64,000 nt of DNA. Origin: Corynebacterium pseudopelargi (lineage in GTDB: Bacteria > Actinomycetota > Actinomycetes > Mycobacteriales > Mycobacteriaceae). The stretch covers positions 1 through 64,000 of the forward strand of contig NZ_CP033898.1 in NCBI RefSeq assembly GCF_003814005.1. The letters run 5' to 3'. Shown one piece after another: positions 10,497-19,842 of this stretch; the stretch's first letter is position 1, and each line of letters begins with the position of its first letter. The notes beneath the pieces were generated by a model. That model saw only the letters and a list, made by a program, of their open reading frames with translations. It did no database searches and was not told the origin of the DNA. The translations under genes were made by a program, and so were the position numbers.

Positions 10497-11288
10497 CTAG
10501 GTAAGGCCGAGCTTGAGGCGCTTGAGTTCGGCAAGCTCATCGAGGATCTTGAGCTGCTTCATCTTCAGCGCGATCAGCTCGTCGATCGAGTCGGCGTCGG
10601 AGGCCTGCGCGCCACTCAGCTCGAACTGGTCAATTTGCTTTTCGACGTTCGGGTCGAAATCGAAGCCACAGATCCGGCCAGGCGGGACGTCCACCCAAAA
10701 GAAAGCCTTCTTTGACTCAACGAAGAGTGGGTCATCGGGGGTGAGCTCCTCAGTGTGGAAGTACTTGCGGGTGGAATCCGCCACTGGCTCCCAGTCGGTG
10801 ATGCGGCGAACATTGCTGGCCTTGACCAGGCCCACGGTGGAAGGCAGCAGGTAGGCCTCGGAGTCCACGGCGAAGTCGGCGTTCTCGTCACTGATCGGCC
10901 AAACACCCTCGAAGGTGCCGTAGAGCATGTCCTGGCTGAGGTTTGCCAGATTGTCGTAGTCGTAGCCGGAGTGGGTGCGCAGTTCGCGGCCGCCCTCCTC
11001 GGCGTAGACGGGATTGACCTGGCTTTCGCGCAAGCTCACGCGGAAGATCGGGTTTTCCACACCGTACTCGGCGTAGTCAGCGATGTAGGTGGTGTTTGCA
11101 GCAAGCTGCTCAATTTCACGCTGATCGATCCTGGGGGCTTCGCCCTCCACAGAAACATCATGCAGGGCACGAACCGCTAGCAGTTGGCGCATGCGGCCGA
11201 TGTTGACGGAGGGCTTGCGGCCTTCCGGATCCGTGAGCAGATCGGCCAAGTAGAGGGCCGCTTTAGAGAGTGTCAATGAGTGTCCCAT
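10497..11288 (-). CDS. Hypothetical protein of 263 residues
   Basis: I do not recognise this family. The product is soluble and acidic, without signal peptide or membrane segments. The N-terminal 25 residues (SLTLSKAALYLADLLTDPEG) could form a short helical domain, and the last 30 are a charged helix rich in Leu/Lys/Glu. ATG at 11288 is chosen because AAAGGA precedes it at normal spacing; an in-frame upstream extension to 11378 is basic and lacks such a site. It has a terminator of its own and faces gyrA across a 422-base control region with several inverted repeats, so a self-regulating DNA-binding role is possible but unproven. Confidence 0.7.
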   Translation of the reverse strand: MGHSLTLSKAALYLADLLTDPEGRKPSVNIGRMRQLLAVRALHDVSVEGEAPRIDQREIEQLAANTTYIADYAEYGVENPIFRVSLRESQVNPVYAEEGGRELRTHSGYDYDNLANLSQDMLYGTFEGVWPISDENADFAVDSEAYLLPSTVGLVKASNVRRITDWEPVADSTRKYFHTEELTPDDPLFVESKKAFFWVDVPPGRICGFDFDPNVEKQIDQFELSGAQASDADSIDELIALKMKQLKILDELAELKRLKLGLT

Positions 11289-11710
11289 TAGGGATCCTTT
11301 CTTCTTTCGGTGCCGTTTCGGGCTTTGTGTTGGTGCGGGAGGTGTGTTCTTGTTTGCCGCTATGGATATGTTAGACACATTAACAACCTAAGTGCAAGAC
11401 ATATACAAGTGGTGTGTGGCACATATATCGCGATTAGGTTGCACAAAGCGCTTGGTTAGTCCAGGTAAAAGGTGGATGAAGCACATCGTCGTTTCACACA
11501 TCTTACGTCTTGCACATGTACATGTAGCACATCAACATCGTACATAATCACCCTGCGCCGCCCGAGGAAGCCGATGAGATCCCGTCAACCTCACCGCAGA
11601 ACCCACATCCTGCTACCACGGCGATACCGCTTCCGCGCGCTCAACGCCTCAAAACGCCCTCAAGCGACTAAACTGGCACTGTTATCCTGCCCAAGAAGAA
11701 AAGGTGATTT
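11289..11710. promoter_or_regulatory. Divergent control region with nested inverted repeats (gyrA side)
   Basis: No convincing gene is present. I see CAACCTAA (11384-11391) matched by TTAGGTTG (11434-11441), GTGCAAGAC (11392-11400) matched by GTCTTGCAC (11507-11515), and the palindrome ACATGTACATGT (11514-11525). The word (C/G)TTGCAC recurs in both orientations. These look like operators for the unknown reverse gene; the gyrA promoter should lie nearer 11600-11690. Confidence 0.55.
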
Positions 11711-14272
11711 ATGAGCGACGATCTCTTCACCTCTGATGAGTTTGATCGCATTAAGCCGATCGACCTCAGCGAGGAGATGCAGACCAGCTATATCGATTAC
11801 GCCATGAGCGTGATCGTGGGTCGCGCGCTGCCAGAGGTTCGCGATGGCCTCAAGCCTGTGCACCGCCGCATCCTGTATGCGATGTTCAATTCCGGCTACC
11901 GCCCGGATCGCAGCTATGTAAAGTCTGCGCGCCCCGTCTCCGACACCATGGGTCAATTCCACCCCCACGGCGACTCCGCAATTTACGACACCCTGGTGCG
12001 CCTCGCCCAGGACTGGAACATGCGCTATCCGCTTGTCGACGGCCAAGGTAACTTCGGTTCCCGCGGCAATGACGGCCCTGCTGCTATGCGTTATACCGAG
12101 TGTCGCCTCACCCCGCTCGCCATGGAAATGGTGCGCGATATTCGCGAAAACACCGTCGACTTCTCGCCCAACTACGACGGCAAGAATCAAGAGCCGGATG
12201 TGTTGCCTTCGCGCATTCCCAACCTGCTCATGAATGGCTCCGGCGGTATCGCCGTTGGTATGGCCACCAATATTCCTCCGCATAACCTCAATGAGCTGGC
12301 CGATGCCATCTACTGGCTCTTGGATAATCCCGACGCCGATGAGTCCCAGGCACTCGAGGCCTGCATGGAATACGTCAAAGGCCCGGACTTTCCTACCTCT
12401 GGCCTGATCGTTGGCACCCAGGGCATTAAAGATGCCTACACCACCGGTCGCGGCTCCATCCGCATGCGTGGCGTTACCTCCATTGAAGAGGAAGGCAACC
12501 GCCAAACCATCGTCATTACCGAGCTGCCCTATCAGGTAAACCCGGACAATCTGATCTCGAATATCGCCGATCAGATCCGTGACGGCAAACTTGCCGGCAT
12601 CTCACGCATCGAGGACGAATCCTCCGACCGCGTGGGCATGCGCATCGTGATCACGCTCAAGCGTGACGCCGTGCCGCGCGTGGTGCTCAACAACCTGTAT
12701 AAGCACTCCCAGTTGCAGACCAACTTCGGTGCCAACATGCTCTCCATCGTCGATGGTGTGCCGCGCACCCTGCGTTTAGATCAGCAACTGCGCCACTATG
12801 TGGCCCACCAGATCGACGTGATTGTGCGCCGTACCCAGTACCGCCTGGATGAGGCCGAAAAGCGCGCCCATATTCTGCGCGGCCTGGTCAAGGCACTGGA
12901 CATGCTCGATGAAGTCATCGCATTAATCCGTGCCTCCGCCACCGTGGACGTGGCCCGCACCGGCTTGATGGAGCTGCTGGAGATCGACGAGATCCAAGCA
13001 GATGCCATTTTGGCCATGCAGCTTCGCCGTCTGGCTGCCCTGGAGCGCCAGAAGATCGTCGACGAGCTAGCCGAGATCGAGCGCGAGATCGAAGACCTCA
13101 AGGACATCCTTGCCCGCCCCGAGCGTCAGCGATCCATCGTTCGTGATGAGCTGGCCGAGATCGTCGAAAAGTATGGCGATGAGCGCCGCACCCAGATCGT
13201 GGCAGCAACCGGCGAGGTAACCGAAGAAGACCTGATCGCCCGCGAAAACGTGGTGGTCACCATCACCTCCACCGGCTACGCCAAGCGCACCAAGGTCGAT
13301 GCCTACAAGTCGCAGCGTCGCGGCGGCAAGGGCGTGCGCGGTGCCGAGCTCAAGCAAGACGATGTGGTCCGCCACTTCTTTGTCAGCTCCACGCACGACT
13401 GGATCCTCTTCTTTACCAACTTCGGTCGCGTGTACCGCCTGAAGGCCTACGAGCTGCCCGAAGCATCGCGCACAGCCCGCGGCCAGCACGTTGCCAACCT
13501 GCTGGAATTCCAGCCAGAAGAGCGCATTGCCCAGGTAATCCAGCTCCAAAGCTACGAGGATGCCCCCTACCTGGTGCTCGCCACTGCGCAAGGCCGCGTG
13601 AAGAAGTCGCGCCTGTCCGACTACGAGTCCAACCGCTCCGGTGGCCTCATTGCCATCAACCTCAACGAAGGCGACAAGCTCATCGGCGCGGCCCTGTGCT
13701 CCAGCGACGATGATCTCTTGCTGGTGTCTGAGGAAGGCCAATCCCTGCGCTTCCGCGCCGACGACGAGCAACTGCGCCCCATGGGCCGCTCTACCGCCGG
13801 CGTGAAGGGCATGCGTTTCCGCGGCGACGATCAGCTCCTGGAGATGACCGTGGTCCGCGACGATGCCTTCTTGCTGGTGGCCACCTCTGGCGGCTACGGC
13901 AAGCGCACCGCACTTGAGGAGTACCCAACCAAGGGTCGCGGTGGCCTGGGCATGCTCACCTTCAAGTACACCCCGAAGCGCGGCAAGCTCATTGGCGCAC
14001 TCGTGGTGGATGAAGACGATGAGATCTTCGCCATCACCTCTGCTGGCGGCGTGATCCGCACCGAGGTCAACCAGATTCGCCCGAGCAGTCGCGCCACCAT
14101 GGGCGTGCGCCTGGTCAACCTGCCTGATGACGTAGACCTGCTCGCCATCGACCGCAACGTTGAAGGCGAAGGCGAAGAGGAAGCCGAGGCCGTGGCTAAG
14201 GGCGAGAAGGAAGGCCCCAAAGACAAGGCACCGCAGGCTCAGCAGTCGCTCGACGTAGATGGTGAGGCCTAG
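11711..14272 (+). CDS. gyrA: DNA gyrase subunit A
   Basis: GyrA is the DNA-breakage subunit of gyrase. The 853-residue product has the active-site tyrosine Y128 in MRYTECRL and the quinolone-determining region with S89 and D93 in GDSAIYD, both of the drug-sensitive type. The C-terminal beta-pinwheel contains several GRG-type repeats and a GyrA-box-like QRRGGKG near residue 535. The C-terminal tail (about 815-853) is highly charged. ATG at 11711 follows AAAAGGTG. The next gene starts two bases after the stop. gyrA is separated from gyrB by about 4.5 kb of accessory genes, whereas actinobacteria usually keep the two close. Confidence 0.97.
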   Translation: MSDDLFTSDEFDRIKPIDLSEEMQTSYIDYAMSVIVGRALPEVRDGLKPVHRRILYAMFNSGYRPDRSYVKSARPVSDTMGQFHPHGDSAIYDTLVRLAQDWNMRYPLVDGQGNFGSRGNDGPAAMRYTECRLTPLAMEMVRDIRENTVDFSPNYDGKNQEPDVLPSRIPNLLMNGSGGIAVGMATNIPPHNLNELADAIYWLLDNPDADESQALEACMEYVKGPDFPTSGLIVGTQGIKDAYTTGRGSIRMRGVTSIEEEGNRQTIVITELPYQVNPDNLISNIADQIRDGKLAGISRIEDESSDRVGMRIVITLKRDAVPRVVLNNLYKHSQLQTNFGANMLSIVDGVPRTLRLDQQLRHYVAHQIDVIVRRTQYRLDEAEKRAHILRGLVKALDMLDEVIALIRASATVDVARTGLMELLEIDEIQADAILAMQLRRLAALERQKIVDELAEIEREIEDLKDILARPERQRSIVRDELAEIVEKYGDERRTQIVAATGEVTEEDLIARENVVVTITSTGYAKRTKVDAYKSQRRGGKGVRGAELKQDDVVRHFFVSSTHDWILFFTNFGRVYRLKAYELPEASRTARGQHVANLLEFQPEERIAQVIQLQSYEDAPYLVLATAQGRVKKSRLSDYESNRSGGLIAINLNEGDKLIGAALCSSDDDLLLVSEEGQSLRFRADDEQLRPMGRSTAGVKGMRFRGDDQLLEMTVVRDDAFLLVATSGGYGKRTALEEYPTKGRGGLGMLTFKYTPKRGKLIGALVVDEDDEIFAITSAGGVIRTEVNQIRPSSRATMGVRLVNLPDDVDLLAIDRNVEGEGEEEAEAVAKGEKEGPKDKAPQAQQSLDVDGEA

Positions 14273-14274
14273 TC

Positions 14275-14619
14275 ATGGCAATCAAGCGCAGTAATATCGT
14301 GCGGGTTTCACCGAAGTCGGCAGTCTTGACCGCGCTTGCACTTTCCTTGGTTGGCTTTGCCGCCTGGATCGTGTGTGTTTGCCTGCTCTACTTCGGCCTC
14401 GATGCCGCCGGTGTGTGGGACAAAGCTAACTCCGTGATCGGCGGCGTTGGTGGCAAGCAGGGCATCACCTTTGGCCTGGTCATTACCACCTCAGCCATGC
14501 TGGGTGCGGTGGTGGCTGTGCTCAACATCCTGCTTGCACCCGTGGCTGCCATCATCTACAACGCATCCGTAGACATCTTCGGAGGCCTGCGGGTGTATGT
14601 CCGTGAGACTGTAGATTAA
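14275..14619 (+). CDS. DUF3566 membrane protein
   Basis: This 114-residue protein with two predicted membrane helices (about 20-45 and 68-95) is the DUF3566 protein that follows gyrA in corynebacteria and mycobacteria. Its function is not established; the neighbourhood suggests an envelope or division link. It starts two bases after gyrA, so it is probably co-transcribed. The stop codon TAA is followed by GCTTTTCGACG, forming the same 14-base word as at the end of gyrB. Confidence 0.87.
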   Translation: MAIKRSNIVRVSPKSAVLTALALSLVGFAAWIVCVCLLYFGLDAAGVWDKANSVIGGVGGKQGITFGLVITTSAMLGAVVAVLNILLAPVAAIIYNASVDIFGGLRVYVRETVD

Positions 14620-14713
14620 GCTTTTCGACGTTCTAACGTGGGCCAAAAACCTGCATTAACCTGCTGATTTGCGTTCTTTGGAACGGGATGGGTAAAGTTC
14701 TATCTCGTTCCCA

Positions 14714-14787
14714 GGGCCTATAGCTCAGTCGGTTAGAGCGCATCGCTGATAACGATGAGGTCGCAAGTTCGATTCTTGCTAGGCCCA
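14714..14787 (+). tRNA. tRNA-Ile (GAT)
   Basis: A complete cloverleaf: acceptor GGGCCTA pairs with TAGGCCC, discriminator A, anticodon loop CTGATAA with anticodon GAT, and T-loop GTTCGATTC. CCA is not encoded. Confidence 0.96.
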
Positions 14788-14797
14788 CAGGAACAAA

Positions 14798-14870
14798 GGG
14801 GCATTAGCTCAATTGGTAGAGCATCTGCTTTGCAAGCAGAAGGTCAGGAGTTCGATTCTCCTATGCTCCA
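14798..14870 (+). tRNA. tRNA-Ala (TGC)
   Basis: Acceptor GGGGCAT pairs with ATGCTCC (one G-T wobble); anticodon stem CTGCT/AGCAG, anticodon TGC; T-arm GTTCGATTC. It is 10 bases after tRNA-Ile, the usual pair behind gyrA in this group. CCA is not encoded. Confidence 0.96.
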
Positions 14871-14876
14871 CAGCCC

Positions 14877-14911
14877 AAAATCCCGGTCACGCAATGTGGC
14901 CGGGATTTTTT
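14877..14911. terminator. Bidirectional terminator between tRNA-Ala and a convergent gene
   Basis: Arms of 14 bp with one wobble (AAAATCCCGGTCAC/GTGGCCGGGATTTT) flank a 5-base loop, with T-runs on both strands. Confidence 0.88.
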
Positions 14912-15104
14912 ATTGCTCCTGGTGGCGGATTCGCTCAATTTCTTGCCGGCGAGTGGGGTAGAGCACCAGCAAATACACCAGCGTGGACGCGGCAATCGCG
15001 ATAATGCCAAAAACGTAATGCTGCAGAAACACCAAGACGATTCCCACGATGGCAAGCAGCGTATAAAGCAAGCGAAACAGCAGCACGCGCGTGGTTTGAG
15101 ACAT
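14910..15104 (-). CDS. Small two-helix membrane protein
   Basis: This 64-residue protein consists of two hydrophobic helices (about 8-26 and 29-48) and a charged tail ending RRQEIERIRHQEQ. I do not recognise a named family, but small membrane proteins of this type are common beside the tRNA-Ile/Ala pair in corynebacteria. ATG at 15104 follows AAAGGG. The stop overlaps the shared terminator. Confidence 0.75.
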   Translation of the reverse strand: MSQTTRVLLFRLLYTLLAIVGIVLVFLQHYVFGIIAIAASTLVYLLVLYPTRRQEIERIRHQEQ

Positions 15105-15254
15105 AGCGGATAACCCTTTACTCCAACGCCAAGAAAGCAAGTGAACCTAAGGCCAATCTACCGCGTATTTTCACCTTGAGCCTTCCATCTTATGTGTGCA
15201 TGCCGAATACTAAGAGCAAAGCATCTTCTCATGCCCTCTATGGAAAGGCCATCC

Positions 15255-15590
15255 ATGAAATGCCTCGCCTGCAGCATGAGTGCGCTGTGCTTGTTGCTTA
15301 CTGCGTGCTCGGGAGGTCTTGATGGCAGCACACCTTCAACACCGTCGCGGGTGACGATGACGGTGACGTCGACAAGCCAAAGGCCGTCCACGACCGTGAC
15401 CATGACCCAGCAGGAAGCAACGCCTGGCCCTGTCATGGGCTATACCGAGGCGCCGGGGCAGACTACGCCCACACCTATAAATAAGGTCATTGAACGCTGT
15501 GGCACCAAGGGTCTGCATGAGAAAGGCACCACCTTCTTCACAGATGGCACCTCCGGCTGGACCGAGCAGTGCGCTGCGCACATGAAATAA
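15255..15590 (+). CDS. Small secreted lipoprotein
   Basis: The 111-residue product starts with a signal peptide ending in the lipobox LLTAC (Cys at about 18), so it is probably lipid-anchored on the outer face of the membrane. A Thr/Ser-rich linker (about 25-55) follows, then a short C-terminal domain with two cysteines (ERCGTK and EQCAAH) that could form a disulfide. ATG at 15255 is preceded by GGAAAGG. No family or function is recognised. It stands alone between divergent and convergent neighbours. Confidence 0.75.
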   Translation: MKCLACSMSALCLLLTACSGGLDGSTPSTPSRVTMTVTSTSQRPSTTVTMTQQEATPGPVMGYTEAPGQTTPTPINKVIERCGTKGLHEKGTTFFTDGTSGWTEQCAAHMK

Positions 15591-15619
15591 AAAACCCGCC
15601 CCTGACGTGCAGGAGCGGG
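15588..15619 (-). terminator. Terminator of the reverse-strand membrane gene
   Basis: Arms CCCGCCCCTG (15595-15604) and CAGGAGCGGG (15610-15619), one mismatch, are followed on the reverse strand by TTTTTTATTTC. Confidence 0.8.
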
Positions 15620-15635
15620 CAATGCGAGTGGCCGA

Positions 15636-16049
15636 CTAGGCGTGTTCGAATTCCACTTTGGCCCAAGCGTTGAGTTCTTGAACCTGGGCTAGGGCATAGC
15701 CGGTGAGCAACTGCGGGCGAGCCAGCATCTCAGAGCTGCGCAGGTACACGAATTCTGCGTGATCCTTGGGCTGCTTGCCTTGGGCGTGCAAAGCGCGTGC
15801 CCGGTACATATCGGCGAAGTCATTGGCTACATGGTGGGCAAAAGAAGCGCGCACAGCAATCACCAGTGCTGCGCCAAGCAGCGCTACAACGGCGATGGTG
15901 TGGGAGAAGAAGAAGCCCACTGCCGCTACGGCAACCAAGGCCAAGGCGATGGGGGTAGCGGACTTGATCAGGGGTTGCGCTTCGGTGGTCTGCACACGGT
16001 TTTGGGTGGGTTGTGTGCTCGCTTCGTTCATGGAAGCGGTTTGGCTCAT
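15636..16049 (-). CDS. Membrane protein of unknown function
   Basis: The 137-residue product has a polar N-terminus of about 30 residues, two close membrane helices (about 32-50 and 52-68), and a charged cytoplasmic-type C-terminal half containing RASFAHHVANDFADMYRARAL. No family is recognised. ATG at 16049 is taken; an internal Met at residue 7 is an alternative. It has its own terminator and converges with the lipoprotein gene. Confidence 0.65.
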   Translation of the reverse strand: MSQTASMNEASTQPTQNRVQTTEAQPLIKSATPIALALVAVAAVGFFFSHTIAVVALLGAALVIAVRASFAHHVANDFADMYRARALHAQGKQPKDHAEFVYLRSSEMLARPQLLTGYALAQVQELNAWAKVEFEHA

Positions 16050-16354
16050 GGCGGGTCCTTTGTGGCCGAGTTTGTGTGTTTGGGGGATTGCCGCTCAAGT
16101 GCCGCTACCGGCGGATCAGGCTTGAGGGCTTTGGAAAAGGCGCAGGTCTGCGTTGAAAATCCGTGTCGAATCTTAAATCTTTGGCCCAGGGTTTACGCAA
16201 CCATCAACATTCTCATAGGCTGTGGTGCTGCTTACATTTTTGGCTATACCCCTGTGCGCTGCTTTTTCGCTTCCTTCTAGCAAAGAAAAGCAAGGCAAAG
16301 AGGGCACCCAAATGGGGGTAACGCACCCCCATTTACATGCGCCTTTGCGCAATT
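16050..16354. other. Intergenic region with one stem-loop
   Basis: No credible gene is seen. A perfect hairpin (10-bp arms AAATGGGGGT/ACCCCCATTT at 16310-16319 and 16325-16334, 5-base loop) lies 20 bases past the glycosidase stop and probably ends that reverse-strand transcript. The remainder should hold the promoter of the gene starting at 16049. Confidence 0.6.
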
Positions 16355-17608
16355 TTAGCGCTGCCAAATCACCTCTGCATTGGCATTGCGGATGATGGCC
16401 CTAGGCGAGGGGGAAAGGGAAAGCTCCACCTCTAAACGTTCCTGCCCGCCACGCTGCTGCACCCGATACACATAGTGCTCATTTTCCAGCTCAAGTGTTT
16501 CCACCGTGGCATTCACAAGCCAAGAATGCTGGCGGCGCAGCGCAATCAAAGACTTCCACACGCCAAGCACTGCAGGCTCATCACCTTCGACCCACTCGGG
16601 CTTCCACTCCGGGCGCACCGCATCATCGCCACCGATGCGCTCTTCTTTGATGCCTTCCATGCCCAGCTCGTCGCCATAGTAAATGGAAGGAATACCCGGC
16701 ATGGTCAATAGCAGCACCGCTGCAAGCACTGCTTTATCTTGGCCCACCTTGCTAGCAATGCGCGTGACATCGTGATTGCCCACAAAGGTATTGGGAATGA
16801 AGTGCTCCAAGAACTCCATGTGGCGGCGCACCGACCACTCAAGCTCAAAGAAGTTCGCATCGTTTAAGCCAGACCAAATCGCCTTCCATAACTCATACTG
16901 CGTGAGTGAATCCATGCCGGATTCGGCAATAATCGCTGGATAATCACCATGAATGACCTCGCCTAAGATCCACACATCAGCATGTTCCTGGCGAACCTTT
17001 GGCAGTACTTCAGCCCAAAAACTGTTCTCCATGGAATAGGCCGCATCAAGGCGCCAGCCGCGCACCCCGCGAGCACACCAATACTGCATCACCTCAGCCA
17101 CATACGCCTGGCAGGCAGGATCAGCGTGATTAAGCCGCTTGAGATCCCCATGGCCTTCAAACACACCCTCGCCAATCAGTTCTGGGCGCACAAATCCTTC
17201 ACCCACATGGCTAAACACCCCATCAAGCACCAAAGCGATGCCCTTTTCATTGCAGGCCGCTGCCAATGCATCAAAATCTTCTTCGGTGCCTAGTCGAGGA
17301 TCAATGCCAAAGTGGTCGATCGTGTCATAGCCGTGGGTATGGGAACGAAAGATCGGACCAAGCAGCAGGCCATTGCAACCAAGGCGAATCAGGTAGTCCA
17401 AGGACTGTTCTAGTTGCTTCAAGCCTTCGGCCTTGCCGTTCTTGCCCGGGTGGGCTTCACCTGGGTTGCCCGGGTGGGCTTCACCTGGATCGCCCGGGTG
17501 GGCTTCACCTGGGTTGCCTGGGTGGGCTTCTTGGTCTCCACGAATATCTACTCCGGCAAAGCCGAGGGGATACACATGCCAAAAGATTGCGTGGTCGATC
17601 CAGGCCAT
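16355..17608 (-). CDS. GH13 alpha-amylase-family glycosidase with octapeptide repeats
   Basis: This 417-residue cytoplasmic enzyme (no signal peptide) belongs to glycoside hydrolase family 13, acting on alpha-glucans or trehalose-like sugars; the substrate is not clear. The four GH13 regions are present: DGVFSHVG (129-136), GWRLDAAY with nucleophile D188, ILGEV with acid/base E217, and VGNHD with H279-D280. Residues 27-58 are four copies of an EAHPG(N/D)PG-like octapeptide encoded by 24-bp repeats, inserted just after the first beta strand. ATG at 17608 is preceded by AAGGAG. An upstream in-frame extension to 17626 is unlikely. Confidence 0.86.
   Translation of the reverse strand: MAWIDHAIFWHVYPLGFAGVDIRGDQEAHPGNPGEAHPGDPGEAHPGNPGEAHPGKNGKAEGLKQLEQSLDYLIRLGCNGLLLGPIFRSHTHGYDTIDHFGIDPRLGTEEDFDALAAACNEKGIALVLDGVFSHVGEGFVRPELIGEGVFEGHGDLKRLNHADPACQAYVAEVMQYWCARGVRGWRLDAAYSMENSFWAEVLPKVRQEHADVWILGEVIHGDYPAIIAESGMDSLTQYELWKAIWSGLNDANFFELEWSVRRHMEFLEHFIPNTFVGNHDVTRIASKVGQDKAVLAAVLLLTMPGIPSIYYGDELGMEGIKEERIGGDDAVRPEWKPEWVEGDEPAVLGVWKSLIALRRQHSWLVNATVETLELENEHYVYRVQQRGGQERLEVELSLSPSPRAIIRNANAEVIWQR
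17444..17531. repeat. 24-bp in-frame tandem repeat in the GH13 gene
   Basis: About 3.7 units: 17444-17467, 17468-17491, 17492-17515 and a decayed fourth from 17516. The first three differ at only two or three bases. Gain or loss of a unit keeps the reading frame. Confidence 0.92.
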
Positions 17609-17824
17609 AAGAAGCTCCTTGAACAATTACAGTGCACCTCCATCGTATGCACCTTCTAGCGCCAAGGGCCGCCATCCCACATAAACGGACACCGGCGCAA
17701 GCCCCACCACCCTCATCTGTGGGCAAGCAAGCTCCCAGCGCAGGGCTACTGAATCGATAAACTAGCAGCTCAACTGGGCTTCTCTAGTTTGACCTGCTCC
17801 CATGTACTGGGAAACGATATTGGA

Positions 17825-18814
17825 GTGAAAATCTTCAAAAAAGCACTCGCAGCCGGTGTCATTGCAGCCCTGAGCCTGAGCGCCTGCTCCTCAACTGGAG
17901 GTGCACCGCGCAGCAATGGCGAAGGCGGCCAAGCAGGTGGCGTTGATACCCCCCGCTATGTCGTAGCCATGGTCACCCACGGCGCGCCGGGCGATACTTT
18001 CTGGGATCTCGTGCGCAAAGGTGCTGAGGATGCAGCCAAGAAAGACAATATTGAGCTGCGCTACTCCTCCGACCCCGAGGCACCAAACCAAGCCAACCTG
18101 GTGCAATCGGCGATCGACGCCAAGGTCGATGGCCTTGCCGTCACCCTGCCCAATGCCCAGGCCATCGGCCCTGCTGCGCAAAAGGCAGTAGACGCTGGCA
18201 TTCCCACTGTCGGTTTGAACGCGGGCATGAATGAGTACAAGAAGTACGACATTTCTTCCTTCTTTGGCCAGGACGAAAAAGTAGCCGGCACCCTTGCCGG
18301 TGAGCGCCTGCAAAAAGAAGGCGCCAAGCACGTCCTGTGCGTGATCCACGAACAGGGCAACTCCTCGCAGGAGCAGCGCTGCGGTGGTGTGAAAGATGGG
18401 CTTAAGGGCGCCCAGATGGAAATTCTGTACGTTAATGGCAAAGACCTCACCAGCGTCCAATCCACGGTGCAGGCCAAGTTGGCTCAAGATAAGAGCATCG
18501 ACTGGGTCATGGGATTGGTGGCTCCGGTAGCAATTAGCAGCGTTGATGCTGTGCGCAATGCGGGAAGTGATGCCAAGATCGCTACCTTCGATACCAATGC
18601 CCAGCTCGTGCAGGCCATTAAAGATGGCACCATCCAATTCGCCATTGATCAACAGCCCTACCTTCAGGGCTACCTCGCGGTGGATTCCATCTGGCTAGCA
18701 AAGCGCAATGGCAGCGTGATCGGCGGCGATCAGCCCGTATTTACTGGCCCAAGCTTTGTTGATAGCTCTAATGTGAACAAGATTGCCGAAGCGGCACAGG
18801 AGGGCCTGCGATGA
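17825..18814 (+). CDS. Sugar ABC transporter substrate-binding lipoprotein
   Basis: The 329-residue protein has a signal peptide ending in lipobox LSLSAC (Cys near 21) and a type 1 periplasmic binding-protein fold of the RbsB kind, with YVVAMVTHGAPGDTFWDLVRKG at the start of the mature domain and an FDTN hinge segment near residue 258. It captures a sugar outside the membrane for the permease and ATPase encoded downstream. The ligand cannot be read from sequence; ribose- or inositol-like sugars are family precedents. GTG at 17825 is chosen because the signal peptide begins there. It overlaps the permease gene by four bases. Confidence 0.9.
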   Translation: MKIFKKALAAGVIAALSLSACSSTGGAPRSNGEGGQAGGVDTPRYVVAMVTHGAPGDTFWDLVRKGAEDAAKKDNIELRYSSDPEAPNQANLVQSAIDAKVDGLAVTLPNAQAIGPAAQKAVDAGIPTVGLNAGMNEYKKYDISSFFGQDEKVAGTLAGERLQKEGAKHVLCVIHEQGNSSQEQRCGGVKDGLKGAQMEILYVNGKDLTSVQSTVQAKLAQDKSIDWVMGLVAPVAISSVDAVRNAGSDAKIATFDTNAQLVQAIKDGTIQFAIDQQPYLQGYLAVDSIWLAKRNGSVIGGDQPVFTGPSFVDSSNVNKIAEAAQEGLR

Positions 18815-19842
18815 GCAATACCTCTGCAGATGACCGCCTGGTGCAACGCTCACGCATGGCAAAACTGATCAGGCGCCCCGAACTCGCCAGCCTGCTCGGC
18901 GCGGTAGCCATCTTCATCCTCTTTATCGCCGTCGCCCCTGCGTTTCGCTCCATGGAGGCCTTTTCCACGGTGCTGTATGCCAGCTCCACCCTGGGCATCG
19001 TGGCCTTAGCCGTGGGTCTGCTCATGATCGGCGATGAGTTCGATCTTTCCTCCGGCGTGGCCGTGACCACCGCCGCGCTGGCAGCCTCCATGCTCAACTA
19101 CAACCTGCACCTCAACTCCTGGGTTGGTGCGGGCATGGCACTGGTGATTTCGCTGAGCATCGGCGCGCTCAATGGCTTCCTTGTTACCCGCACGGGTATT
19201 CCCAGCTTCCTAATCACCCTGGCGGCATTCCTCATGCTCCAAGGCCTGAACTTGGCCATTACCAAGCTCGTTACCGGCCAGGTAGCCACGCCAACCATCG
19301 CGGATATGGAGGGCTTCCCCTCTGCTCGCACCGTCTTTGCGGGCACCGTGCACATTGGCGGCATCAGTATCCGCGCCACGGTGTTCTGGTGGATCTTCTT
19401 TGTAGCGCTGGCCTCATTCCTGTTGTTTAAAACCAAATTCGGCAACTGGATCTTCGCCGTTGGTGGCGATCAGGATGCTGCCCGCGCAGTTGGTGTGCCG
19501 GTGGCGCGAGTCAAAATCATCTTGTTCATGTTCGTCGGTTTCGCCGCCTGGTTTGTGGGCATGCACAACCTTTTTGCCTTCGACTCCATCCAGGCTGGCC
19601 AGGGCGTGGGCAATGAGTTCCTCTACATCATCGCCGCGGTGATCGGCGGTTGCGCCTTGACCGGCGGCCGCGGCACCGCAATCGGAACCGCAATTGGCGC
19701 CATCATCTTCGGCATGACCAACCAGGGCATCGTCTACGCCGGTTGGAACCCCGACTGGTTCAAGTTCTTCCTCGGTGCCATGTTGCTCTTTGCCGTGTTC
19801 ACCAACACCTCCTTTGCTAGCTTCACGAAAGGCCGTCGATGA
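18811..19842 (+). CDS. Sugar ABC transporter permease (RbsC/AraH type)
   Basis: This 343-residue integral membrane protein has eight to ten predicted helices and matches the BPD_transp_2 family of pentose/hexose importers. Family-typical stretches include LMIGDEFDLSSG (residues about 70-81) and GGCALTGGRGTAIGT near 279, the cytoplasmic coupling region. It forms the channel for the sugar delivered by the upstream lipoprotein. ATGA overlaps join it to the genes on either side. Confidence 0.91.
   Translation: MSNTSADDRLVQRSRMAKLIRRPELASLLGAVAIFILFIAVAPAFRSMEAFSTVLYASSTLGIVALAVGLLMIGDEFDLSSGVAVTTAALAASMLNYNLHLNSWVGAGMALVISLSIGALNGFLVTRTGIPSFLITLAAFLMLQGLNLAITKLVTGQVATPTIADMEGFPSARTVFAGTVHIGGISIRATVFWWIFFVALASFLLFKTKFGNWIFAVGGDQDAARAVGVPVARVKIILFMFVGFAAWFVGMHNLFAFDSIQAGQGVGNEFLYIIAAVIGGCALTGGRGTAIGTAIGAIIFGMTNQGIVYAGWNPDWFKFFLGAMLLFAVFTNTSFASFTKGRR

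Noticed and set aside
11660..12505. Reverse frame of 281 codons opposite the start of gyrA
   Set aside because: Shadow of gyrA; low-information composition and no ribosome site.
12700..13800. Quinolone resistance in gyrase
   Set aside because: S89 and D93 of GyrA and the GyrB QRDR segment are of the sensitive type.
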